From Synergistales bacterium (GTDB lineage Bacteria > Synergistota > Synergistia > Synergistales > Aminobacteriaceae): a DNA stretch of 5,307 nucleotides. The position numbers and the translations under genes are program-made. The stretch is from assembly GCA_026002715.1 (NCBI GenBank), contig BOCC01000136.1, forward strand, positions 1-5,307, in the 5' to 3' direction. Numbering within the stretch: the first letter of the stretch is position 1; each line of letters begins with the position of its first letter. Positions 1-5,199 of this stretch are shown piece after piece. The notes below the pieces were generated by a model. It worked only from the letters and a program-made list of their open reading frames with translations, did no database searches and had not been told where the DNA came from.

Positions 1-2
1 AC

Positions 3-608
3 TTTGCCTCACGGATATTCGATTCTTGGGTTCGCCTAAGAGCGCAAAGACCGACGGGCAGAACTACGGGATTTGCTATATACACCGGAGACGCCAAGAA
101 TGTGAGTTCTTATAGCGAATCGTGCTACGGCTTGAAAGCGTCATTGGAGTTTAGAACGTTTCATGTTCCAAGTTATAACGTGGAAGAACTGAGGAAGGAC
201 AAGCGCCCTTTCGCGCGAGTGATGTACGCTTCGCGTCTATCGCTTGAAAGCGGAGACGACGCGCTTCTGCGCGAGAAATACGCGTGGGAACTTCTGAACA
301 CGACTAACGAACAGGAATATGATAAAAGGCAAAAGAAATTTATCCTTGAGTTTGCGGATAGGGTATTCTGGGTAAAGGGTTCTGGTATAAGCGAGGAGTT
401 AAGGGAGGCATACAAGATGCAGACAATATCGTTAGAGGAGTATTCAAAGAAAATCTCCGAAGAAGCGGCTATGATGGAGGGCGTTGAAGAGGGTGTAGAG
501 AAAGGCAAATTTGAGGTCGCGCGAAAAATGTTGGCTCGAAATGTATCTGTTAGTGACATTATCGACTTTACAGGTCTCGACGAGGATGACATTCTGGCTT
601 TAGGCTAA
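3..608 (+). CDS. Rpn family / PD-(D/E)XK nuclease transposase, C-terminal part (5' end outside window)
   Basis: Frame 3 is open from the left edge to the TAA at 606-608, giving 201 visible residues. A GTG at 102 is an in-frame internal codon, not a start. The residues before it (a segment like RIFDSWVRLR, then AIYTGD at 78-95) are typical of the middle of this family, so the true start lies upstream of the window. Next come the family's PFARVMYASRLSLE block and a charged helical region rich in Glu and Lys. The tail (EEGVEKGKFEVARKMLARN, then a segment ending FTGLDEDDIL) matches the usual 'mL..g.s..dI...TGL...eI' C-terminus. Family knowledge: Rpn-like proteins are DNA endonucleases that promote recombination and are often annotated as putative transposases. 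Their PD-(D/E)XK catalytic residues lie in the N-terminal half, which is not visible here, so activity cannot be judged. A stem-loop follows 8 nt after the stop. The family call is from recognition of the pattern, without a database search. Confidence 0.8.
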   Translation, partial: FASRIFDSWVRLRAQRPTGRTTGFAIYTGDAKNVSSYSESCYGLKASLEFRTFHVPSYNVEELRKDKRPFARVMYASRLSLESGDDALLREKYAWELLNTTNEQEYDKRQKKFILEFADRVFWVKGSGISEELREAYKMQTISLEEYSKKISEEAAMMEGVEEGVEKGKFEVARKMLARNVSVSDIIDFTGLDEDDILALG

Positions 609-615
609 AATAACA

Positions 616-656
616 GTAAGTCAGGCAAGCGATAAAACCACGTTTGCCTGACTTAC
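616..656. terminator. strong stem-loop after the transposase-family gene, candidate terminator
   Basis: GTAAGTCAGGCAA (616-628) is the exact reverse complement of 644-656, a perfect 13-bp stem. It can be extended by three more pairs (629-631 with 641-643, one of them G-U), leaving a 9-nt loop at 632-640. It begins 8 nt after the stop codon of the upstream gene. No T-run follows on the plus strand (ACAGATG). The minus-strand exit (TGTTATTTTA) is richer in T. It could therefore be a weak or bidirectional terminator, an RNA-stabilising hairpin, or the end of a mobile element. The structure itself is certain; the role is inferred. Confidence 0.5.
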
Positions 657-783
657 ACAGATGATCGCCTCTCTCATAAACACGAATGCTGGCGAGAAAG
701 ATTGGAGCGTCGCTTGCATAGTCGAGCGACACCTGAAGCCGCGTACTGTTTCAACAGACCGTTATTTTTGTCTATACAGCAAA

Positions 784-789
784 AAGGAG
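784..789 (+). promoter_or_regulatory. ribosome binding site setting the nucleotidyltransferase start
   Basis: AAGGAG lies 8 nt upstream of the ATG at 798. An in-frame ATG at 702 has no comparable site. The residues it would add have no counterpart in the homologous gene at 4734-5126, whose own ribosome binding site is also 8 nt from its start. I therefore place the start at 798. Confidence 0.8.
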
Positions 790-797
790 ACGTTTTT

Positions 798-1187
798 ATG
801 ACAACAACGCTCTGCAATAACAGACAAAAGAGGTCAATTTCTGACATAGATCCCCTGACCCGCAAAGCGTTAGATTATTTTGTTGCAGATATTTTGAAGA
901 AGCAACGAGGCAATATTTTGAAGATTGTTCTTTTCGGCTCCGTTGCTCGTGGGGAAGAAAACGAAAATTCCGATATTGATGTATTTTTGCTTTTAAAAAA
1001 AGATGATCAGGTAAATTCTGATTTTACCGGCAGCGCGATTGAAGCTGATAGATCTTGTAAATACGATACGTTTACCGCGCCGTTTACGATGTCAATAAAG
1101 AACTATATTGGCAGCAGAAGAATAGGTATGCCTATCATCAAAAATATCGAAAGAGAAGGAATTGTTTTATATGTCGTTGGAGATTGA
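798..1187 (+). CDS. MNT-type nucleotidyltransferase, antitoxin of a HEPN/MNT pair
   Basis: The protein has 129 residues, a normal length for a minimal nucleotidyltransferase. The motif FGSVARGEENENSDIDV (residues 46-62) is the Pol-beta-superfamily signature: G47-S48, then the metal-binding pair D59 and D61. D90 in YDTF is a plausible third acidic residue. In characterised MntA/HepT modules the MNT protein is the antitoxin and transfers AMP from ATP onto the HEPN toxin; the same role is inferred here. The HEPN gene overlaps its end by 17 nt, implying translational coupling and a complex of the two products. The GS..DxD signature looks intact, so the enzyme may be active. A close homologue lies inverted at 4734-5126, with 87 identical positions of about 129 by my hand count. 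No convincing promoter is visible in the 189 nt upstream. Activity on the HEPN partner, rather than on another target, is unproven. Confidence 0.88.
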   Translation: MTTTLCNNRQKRSISDIDPLTRKALDYFVADILKKQRGNILKIVLFGSVARGEENENSDIDVFLLLKKDDQVNSDFTGSAIEADRSCKYDTFTAPFTMSIKNYIGSRRIGMPIIKNIEREGIVLYVVGD

Positions 1188-1953
1188 AGAAAGAAATGAA
1201 ATGTTGAAGTTGTATATGGAAAAAGCGAGCGACAGCTTAGAAGACGCGGAAAAAGAAACAAACAAGCCGTCCACAAGAGTAAATCGCGCTTACTACAGTG
1301 CTTTTTATTGCGCTACAGCATTGCTTTTAGTAAAAGAGGTAGAAAATTTATCTTCTCATAAAGCAGTTTTAACTAATTTTTCAAAATATTTTGCAAAAAA
1401 TGACCTATTATTCTTAGAACCGGAAAAAGGTCTTAGGGATCTTGAAAAGTCAAGATATGAGGCGGATTATCAGCCTAAAATTGAGATTACCGAAGCAAAA
1501 GCCAATGAATGCACTGTTTTAGCAAAAAACTTCTACAATACGTCAATACGCGAACTCAACAAAACAAACCCTGAGCTATTCCCTGAAAATTTGGAGCAAC
1601 CGCCCCTCTCTCCCAAAGAATCCGCCGAGGAAGAAGCATGGTCTATCCTCGGAGACGACGCGGATGTTTCCGAAGCGGAGGAAGATAAAACATACTATGG
1701 CTCGATTATCTCCATCACGGACGATTACGCCATACAGCGAACGGCCAAAAAGGAAGCCATTCTGCACAAACTTGATGGTTTAGACCCACAGGTTGACCTG
1801 TTCGATTTCGCTAATGGCAACTTCCCCGCCGTTCTGATACGTCCCGGTAAATCAGGCATCAAGGAGATTTTGTCCGGGCAAGAGGCAAAAAAAGCGCTCT
1901 TAGAAGTAAATATGGCTAAAAACAGGGAAAAAAGCCAAAACCGGACAAGATAG
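1171..1953 (+). CDS. HEPN-domain protein (toxin-like) with a fused KfrB-like C-terminal region
   Basis: The protein has 260 residues from the ATG at 1171, which is preceded by AAGGA at 1156-1160. A TTG at 1162 is a less likely start. Residues 1 to about 130 are a HEPN domain of the UPF0332 type, with NRAYYSAFYCATALLL (38-53) and the later RYEADY motif (95-100). The conserved Arg (R39) is present. The position where many relatives have His in the R-x6-H arrangement is Tyr (Y46). HEPN proteins are often RNases or RNA-binding toxins paired with an MNT antitoxin, which here overlaps upstream by 17 nt. Typical HEPN partners stop near residue 130. This one continues through a proline- and acid-rich linker (about 140-172) into a region starting TYYGSIISITDDYAIQ with a downstream IRPGKSG. 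That region resembles the KfrB domain of plasmid and conjugation proteins. The DNA becomes visibly richer in G+C from about 1590, supporting a fusion of unrelated segments. The HEPN call is strong; the KfrB call is moderate. Confidence 0.82.
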   Translation: MSLEIEERNEMLKLYMEKASDSLEDAEKETNKPSTRVNRAYYSAFYCATALLLVKEVENLSSHKAVLTNFSKYFAKNDLLFLEPEKGLRDLEKSRYEADYQPKIEITEAKANECTVLAKNFYNTSIRELNKTNPELFPENLEQPPLSPKESAEEEAWSILGDDADVSEAEEDKTYYGSIISITDDYAIQRTAKKEAILHKLDGLDPQVDLFDFANGNFPAVLIRPGKSGIKEILSGQEAKKALLEVNMAKNREKSQNRTR

Positions 1954-2041
1954 CAAATCTATACAATCTCACCTCCACGCGATTGTGGTAAATCTTACTG
2001 CTCATCAACATGAATTAAACTACGCAGAAAGGAATATAAAA

Positions 2042-2104
2042 ATGTCCACAATGATAACCTCAGTTCAGCTAAAAGACAGATGGGAGGTTTACGATACTCA
2101 ATAA
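2042..2104 (+). CDS. doubtful 20-residue micro-ORF
   Basis: An ATG with AAAGGA (2028-2033) 8 nt upstream opens a frame of 20 codons ending in TAA, 2 nt before the inverted-repeat element at 2107. The peptide begins MSTMITSVQLKD and includes RWEVYD. It looks like ordinary soluble protein sequence, but I do not recognise it. It may be the start of a gene whose remainder was lost when the neighbouring element arrived, or a chance frame. The good ribosome binding site is the only support. Confidence 0.22.
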   Translation: MSTMITSVQLKDRWEVYDTQ

Positions 2105-2106
2105 AT

Positions 2107-2201
2107 CACCTCTAAAAACCCTCTGTTTTTGATTTTTGACATAACATAAAACCAGTAAAATAGCAGGGTTTATTTTTTTGGAAAATAGGTTTTTAGAGGT
2201 G
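2107..2201. mobile_element. MITE-like element or insertion-sequence remnant with 14-bp terminal inverted repeats
   Basis: CACCTCTAAAAACC (2107-2120) is the exact reverse complement of 2188-2201. The 67 nt between them are very AT-rich and contain no ORF. Inside, AAACCCT (2116-2122) can alternatively pair with AGGGTTT (2165-2171). Short non-coding elements bounded by perfect inverted repeats are typical of MITEs or internally deleted insertion sequences. No clear target-site duplication is visible in the flanks (ATAAAT on the left, TCATTA on the right). It could also function as a transcribed hairpin. The repeat is directly seen; the mobile origin is inferred. Confidence 0.45.
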
Positions 2202-2206
2202 TCATT

Positions 2207-2284
2207 ATGTTAATATATTACGCAAAAATAAAATTTATAATTTTTATGGCGACCGCCAACAAAGGAGTTGCATCTGCTATGTAA
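2207..2284 (+). CDS. doubtful 25-residue micro-ORF beginning at the edge of the inverted-repeat element
   Basis: An ATG at 2207 opens 25 codons ending in ATG-TAA at 2279-2284. The sequence GAGG (2196-2199), which lies inside the right inverted repeat, sits 7 nt upstream as a possible ribosome binding site. The peptide begins MLIYYAKIKFIIFM, a short hydrophobic and basic N-terminus. A small membrane-active or leader peptide is conceivable, but a chance frame in AT-rich DNA is at least as likely. Confidence 0.15.
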   Translation: MLIYYAKIKFIIFMATANKGVASAM

Positions 2285-2367
2285 GCGGTTATGTTTGACT
2301 GATTTTACTTTCTGCTGAGCGCTGATTTTCAAACCTGTCGGGATAAAAACATTGCTTTACAAAATAG

Positions 2368-2374
2368 AAAGGAG
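2368..2374 (+). promoter_or_regulatory. ribosome binding site of the C10 protease
   Basis: AAAGGAG lies 9 nt upstream of the ATG at 2384. That ATG begins a clear signal peptide, so site and start support each other. Confidence 0.85.
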
Positions 2375-2383
2375 TTTTAAAGT

Positions 2384-4516
2384 ATGAAGCGTAGTTCAAG
2401 CAGTTCTTTTTCAAAAAACACAGTAATATGCGCGTTATTGTTCGTAGCGTTCCTGCTCCTCTCCGTTACTGGTTCATGGGCAAATCCAGTCCCCCCGGAA
2501 GACGCGGCGCGGATGGTCAAGGGATGGCTCAATGAGGACAAAACACCTCTCGGAGAAATACTCGGATCGGTCGAACGCGTGGAGATGTACGGAGAATCTT
2601 CAATTGTGTATTCCCAAAACGACGCTCTCTATTACGCCGTCTTCCTCTCCCCAAAAGGAATAGTTTTCGTCCCCGCCGACGATCTTGTAGAACCGGTCGT
2701 CGCCTTTCAACCTCAAGCGAACGACTACGACCTCGATGAAAACAGTCCATTCAACGCTCTTGTAATCACCGACCTGAAGGCGCGTGTAAAGGCCGCCAGA
2801 AGCGGCGCAATCACATCAACCCTCAGTACATCCTCTCCTGACACCCCCCAGAACAAGTGGAACCGCCTGAAATCGGGCACAACAACCGCGTCATTAGCTA
2901 CTTCCCCCAAGGGTATCCCCTCAGTCTCCGACCTCCGCGTAGCGCCTCTTTTGAAAACCGAGTGGAATCAGGAAAGCACTCCGCCAAGTTACAATTATTA
3001 CACCCCTAATAATTATCCGTCTGGTTGTGTAGCAACAGCAGTAGGTCAGATATTGCGTTACTTTGAATGGCCCAAAAATGCTATCGGAGCGAAAACATTT
3101 AATATCCAAGTAGACGGCGAGGTAAAAAGTGGAACAACACGAGGTGGTGATGGGTTAGGCGGAGCATATTTATGGAGCGGAATGCCAAACAAAGTTGACG
3201 ACGCCACAACGGAAACACAGCGAAAAAACATCGGAGCGTTGCTTTCCGACATTGGTATATCTGTCCGAGCTATTTATTGGCCCAGTAGCACTAGCGCTTT
3301 TTCTCCCTTAGTTTTTCAAAGATTGTTGGATACATTTCAGTATTCTAATGTTATATATGCGGAAAATGAAGGTCTTGTGCCCATTTCTAATTCTGATTTG
3401 ACACTCATGATTAACCCTAACTTGGACGCGAAATTGCCGGTTTTCCTCGGTATAAATTCCGGCCCCGGCTACGGACATGCAGTGGTGGTTGATGGTTATG
3501 GTTACAGCGCGTCTGCCTTATATCATCATGTCAATTTGGGCTGGGGTGGTAATGATAACGTATGGTATGCTCTTCCCAGTATTGATACAGTTTATAATTT
3601 TAGTATCATAGAAAGTTGCACCTACAATATTTATACAAGCGGGACAGGAGAGATCGTCAGCGGAAGGGTAGTTGACACCGCGGGTTCTCCTGTGAGCGGG
3701 GTTACTGTGTCTTTAAGCGGCTCGACCATATCTCCCGCTACCACAAACGAAAAGGGAATATTTTTCTTCAAAAACGTCCCGTCAAACACATCATACACAG
3801 TTGAAGCAACAAAGGGAGATTTGGTATTCGACAGCAAAACAATAAACACTACACAATCAATAAGCCCGGAAATAGGTGAATATGGTCATACTATTGCGTC
3901 CGGTTCTCACGAGTGCGGTAATGTCTGGGATGTAAAAATTACCGGTGACTTCACCCAAGACTTCACCGTTACTTTCGACTCGCAGAGCGGAAGCGTGGTA
4001 GCGCCCATTACAGGCATTGTCTCCGGCGCGACAATCACAGCTCCGACTTCCCCGACTCGCTCCGGCTATATCTTCGATGGCTGGTATAAAGAAGCATCCT
4101 GCACTAACATATGGGACTTCTCCGCTGATACCGTAACCGCCAATATCACACTCTACGCGAAGTGGACGCAGGGTAGCGCGTCAACCTTCACCGTCACATT
4201 CGACTCGCGAGGCGGCAGCTCCGTATCCTCCGCAACAGGCATTGCCTCCGGCGCGATAATCACAGCCCCAACGAGCCCGACTCGCTCCGGCTATACCTTC
4301 GACGGCTGGTACAAAGAAGCGTCCTATCTGACAAAGTGGAACTTCCTGACCGATACCGTAACCGCCAATATCACGCTCTACGCAAAGTGGACATCAATTG
4401 GCGGCGGCGACGGTGGTGGTGAAGGAGGCGGCGGAGGCGGATGCAATACTCTTGGTATTGGTTTCGGACTTCTCGCTTTCTCGGCGGCGTTGGCGTTTAG
4501 AAAACCGAAAGAGTAG
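2384..4516 (+). CDS. secreted C10-family (streptopain-like) cysteine protease with InlB B-repeats and Synergist-CTERM tail
   Basis: The protein has 710 residues. Residues 1-33 are a signal peptide (basic start, hydrophobic 13-29, likely cleavage after SWA). About 34-182 form a propeptide-like region, as in streptopain precursors. The catalytic domain spans about 183-415: C215 in YPSGCVATAVGQIL is the nucleophile, H365 in GYGHAVVVDGY the partner, and N384 lies in HHVNLGWGG. Streptopain has Trp where this protein has L385 (HVNWGWGG against HVNLGWGG). About 423-495 resembles a carboxypeptidase regulatory-like beta-sandwich. Two Listeria-Bacteroides repeats follow at 527-595 and 602-670. The tail (673-710) is Gly-rich, then C687, a hydrophobic helix of about 689-705 and RKPK, matching the Synergist-CTERM signal. 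The protein is therefore exported, anchored or processed at the envelope, and probably degrades extracellular proteins or peptides, with autocatalytic propeptide removal expected. It stands alone in transcription orientation, with a convergent gene downstream. The substrate is unknown. Confidence 0.93.
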   Translation: MKRSSSSSFSKNTVICALLFVAFLLLSVTGSWANPVPPEDAARMVKGWLNEDKTPLGEILGSVERVEMYGESSIVYSQNDALYYAVFLSPKGIVFVPADDLVEPVVAFQPQANDYDLDENSPFNALVITDLKARVKAARSGAITSTLSTSSPDTPQNKWNRLKSGTTTASLATSPKGIPSVSDLRVAPLLKTEWNQESTPPSYNYYTPNNYPSGCVATAVGQILRYFEWPKNAIGAKTFNIQVDGEVKSGTTRGGDGLGGAYLWSGMPNKVDDATTETQRKNIGALLSDIGISVRAIYWPSSTSAFSPLVFQRLLDTFQYSNVIYAENEGLVPISNSDLTLMINPNLDAKLPVFLGINSGPGYGHAVVVDGYGYSASALYHHVNLGWGGNDNVWYALPSIDTVYNFSIIESCTYNIYTSGTGEIVSGRVVDTAGSPVSGVTVSLSGSTISPATTNEKGIFFFKNVPSNTSYTVEATKGDLVFDSKTINTTQSISPEIGEYGHTIASGSHECGNVWDVKITGDFTQDFTVTFDSQSGSVVAPITGIVSGATITAPTSPTRSGYIFDGWYKEASCTNIWDFSADTVTANITLYAKWTQGSASTFTVTFDSRGGSSVSSATGIASGAIITAPTSPTRSGYTFDGWYKEASYLTKWNFLTDTVTANITLYAKWTSIGGGDGGGEGGGGGGCNTLGIGFGLLAFSAALAFRKPKE
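3962..4393 (+). repeat. two tandem Listeria-Bacteroides (InlB B-type) repeats within the protease gene
   Basis: Repeat 1 spans 3962-4168 and repeat 2 spans 4187-4393, with a 75-residue period. Both read FTVTFDS, later APTSPTRSGY, FDGWYKEAS, and end TANITLYAKWT. Their DNA is also very similar, for example around GGCTGGTA, ACCGTAACCGCCAATATCAC and CTACGC. This points to a fairly recent internal duplication that could expand or contract by recombination. These small beta-rich domains are known as stalks or adhesion modules in bacterial surface proteins. Confidence 0.88.
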
Positions 4517-4549
4517 CTACGCCCACCTATCACATTTCAGCAATATTTA

Positions 4550-4659
4550 ATACCAAGTTGCAATCTATGGGGATTTAATCTATTTAGAAACCGTTGATAT
4601 ATCACGACTAAACGGATAATTAATCCCCTATTCTCAATATGTTGAATGCAACTTGGTAT
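4550..4659. repeat. 110-bp imperfect palindrome with 13-bp inverted ends, MITE-like or structured RNA
   Basis: ATACCAAGTTGCA (4550-4562) is the exact reverse complement of 4647-4659. Inside, GGGGATT (4569-4575) pairs with AATCCCC (4622-4628), extended by three pairs past a one-base bulge. CCGTT (4591-4595) pairs with AACGG (4611-4615). The arms are unequal (6 nt against 18 nt between outer and middle stems), so it is not a simple terminator hairpin. TA dinucleotides lie at both outer edges, as expected for an insertion at a TA target, but this could be chance. It sits between two convergent genes. A decayed MITE or a structured 3'-end RNA are both possible. Confidence 0.45.
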
Positions 4660-4666
4660 AAATGAC

Positions 4667-4706
4667 AAAAAAGCGGTATTGCCTTTGATGGCAATACCGC
4701 TTTTTT
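4667..4706. terminator. bidirectional intrinsic terminator between convergent genes
   Basis: GCGGTATTGCC (4673-4683) pairs perfectly with 4690-4700 around a 6-nt loop (TTTGAT). The stem is flanked by six A on the left and six T on the right, so each strand has a GC-containing stem followed by a T-run. It lies downstream of the protease on the plus strand (stop at 4516) and of the nucleotidyltransferase on the minus strand (stop at 4734). It can therefore end transcription from both sides. Confidence 0.92.
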
Positions 4707-4714
4707 GTTTGCGT

Positions 4715-4750
4715 TTAATGGTCATTCCTATCTTCAATACTCAGCGTCAT
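4715..4750 (-). pseudogene. relic of a HEPN gene start, 11 codons, downstream of the orphan nucleotidyltransferase
   Basis: On the minus strand an ATG at 4750 overlaps the nucleotidyltransferase end by 17 nt, exactly as the intact HEPN gene does at 1171. The peptide MTLSIEDRNDH then stops at TAA. It aligns with the intact HEPN start MSLEIEERNE: M, L, I, E, R and N are identical and two further positions are Asp/Glu exchanges. The upstream purine-rich site and the ATTGTTTTAT spacer are also conserved. The bidirectional terminator begins 9 nt after the stop. The rest of the HEPN domain is absent, so this is best read as the truncated remnant of a toxin gene. Confidence 0.65.
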
Positions 4751-5126
4751 ATAAAACAATCCCCTCTCTTTCGATATTTTTGATGATTGGTATACCTATC
4801 TTTTTGTGTTCGTAGTGTTCAAGTATTGACAAGGTAAATGGTGCAATGAATGTGTCATAATCACAAAATTCATCAGCATCCTGAGCGCTTTCAACAAAAT
4901 CAGCATCTAATCCAGCATGTTTTCTTAGAAGCAAAAATACATCAATATCAGAATTTTCGTTTTCTTCTCCACGAGCAACGGAACCGAAAAGGACAATCTT
5001 CAAAATATTGCTTTGTTGTTTTTTAAGGGCATCGGCGACAAAATAATCCAGTGCTTTACGAGTTAACGGATCCAGTTTGGAAATTGACATTTCACTTTGC
5101 TTATTCTCGTGTAATATATTTGCCAC
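4734..5126 (-). CDS. orphan MNT-type nucleotidyltransferase, inverted second copy
   Basis: The protein has 130 residues from a GTG at 5126. That start is chosen because AAGGAGG sits 8 nt upstream and the N-terminus then aligns with its homologue at 798-1187. An in-frame ATG at 5228 would add 34 residues with no counterpart there. The nucleotidyltransferase motif is intact: G48-S49, D60 and D62, with D91 in YDTF. The core (LKIVLFGSVARGEENENSD and the flanking residues) and the C-terminal PIIKNIEREGIVLY are identical to the other copy. Variation is concentrated at residues 68-92 and 101-112, possibly surfaces that touch a partner. Its HEPN gene is reduced to an 11-codon stub at 4750-4715, so it is an antitoxin-like enzyme without a cognate toxin here. 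It may be a neutral relic, may act on the HEPN protein at 1171-1953 or on a toxin elsewhere, or may protect against incoming modules. Confidence 0.87.
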   Translation of the reverse strand: MANILHENKQSEMSISKLDPLTRKALDYFVADALKKQQSNILKIVLFGSVARGEENENSDIDVFLLLRKHAGLDADFVESAQDADEFCDYDTFIAPFTLSILEHYEHKKIGIPIIKNIEREGIVLYDAEY

Positions 5127-5134
5127 AAAAAATG

Positions 5135-5141
5135 CCTCCTT
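5135..5141 (-). promoter_or_regulatory. ribosome binding site setting the GTG start of the orphan nucleotidyltransferase
   Basis: On the minus strand this reads AAGGAGG, 8 nt before the GTG at 5126-5124. It matches the spacing in the first copy and outweighs the alternative ATG starts at 5228 and at residue 13, neither of which has a good site. Confidence 0.8.
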
Positions 5142-5171
5142 TGCTATATTACGTGCATTCTTGAATGTTGT

Positions 5172-5199
5172 TTTATATTTTATTACTCCGGCATGAAAA
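5172..5199 (-). promoter_or_regulatory. candidate sigma-70-type promoter of the orphan nucleotidyltransferase
   Basis: On the minus strand TTTTCA (5199-5194, 4 of 6 to the -35 consensus) is followed after 16 nt by TATAAA (5177-5172, 5 of 6 to the -10 consensus). Transcription would begin near 5165, about 25 nt before the ribosome binding site. In AT-rich DNA such matches arise by chance, so this is only a plausible placement. Confidence 0.35.

Larger units (their letters stand above)
1954..2383. other. 430-bp AT-rich stretch without a convincing gene
   Basis: No ORF of normal gene length is present between the HEPN gene and the protease. The stretch contains a 95-bp element with perfect 14-bp inverted ends (2107-2201), two micro-ORFs with ribosome binding sites (2042-2104 and 2207-2284), a perfect TATAAT at 2236-2241 without a good -35 box, and the protease ribosome binding site. 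The protease promoter must lie in this stretch or further upstream, but I cannot place it confidently. A short possible stem (ACCGC at 2252-2256 with GCGGT at 2285-2289) would put the AAAGGAG at 2261-2267 in its loop. No known riboswitch was recognised. Confidence 0.6.

Noticed and set aside
173..592. 139-residue minus-strand ORF opposite the transposase-family gene.
   Set aside because: Serine-rich shadow of a clearly coding plus-strand frame; no family resemblance.
749..778. Possible promoter TTTCAA, 18 nt, TATACA upstream of the first nucleotidyltransferase.
   Set aside because: The -35 box matches poorly and the implied start of transcription would fall on the ribosome binding site.
702..797. 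N-terminal extension of the first nucleotidyltransferase from ATG 702.
   Set aside because: No good ribosome binding site, not conserved in the second copy, and AAGGAG precedes the ATG at 798.
1970..2000. Short hairpin (CCAC with GTGG around 1976-1990) as a terminator for the HEPN gene.
   Set aside because: Only a 4-bp stem with no T-run.
2136..2161. Perfect TTGACA box followed by TAAAAT inside the inverted-repeat element, as an outward promoter toward the protease.
   Set aside because: The spacing is only 14 nt, too short for a normal sigma-70 promoter.
4537..4737. 66-residue minus-strand ORF between the convergent genes.
   Set aside because: It runs through the palindrome and the terminator, its sequence is just these structures translated, and it has no recognisable family.
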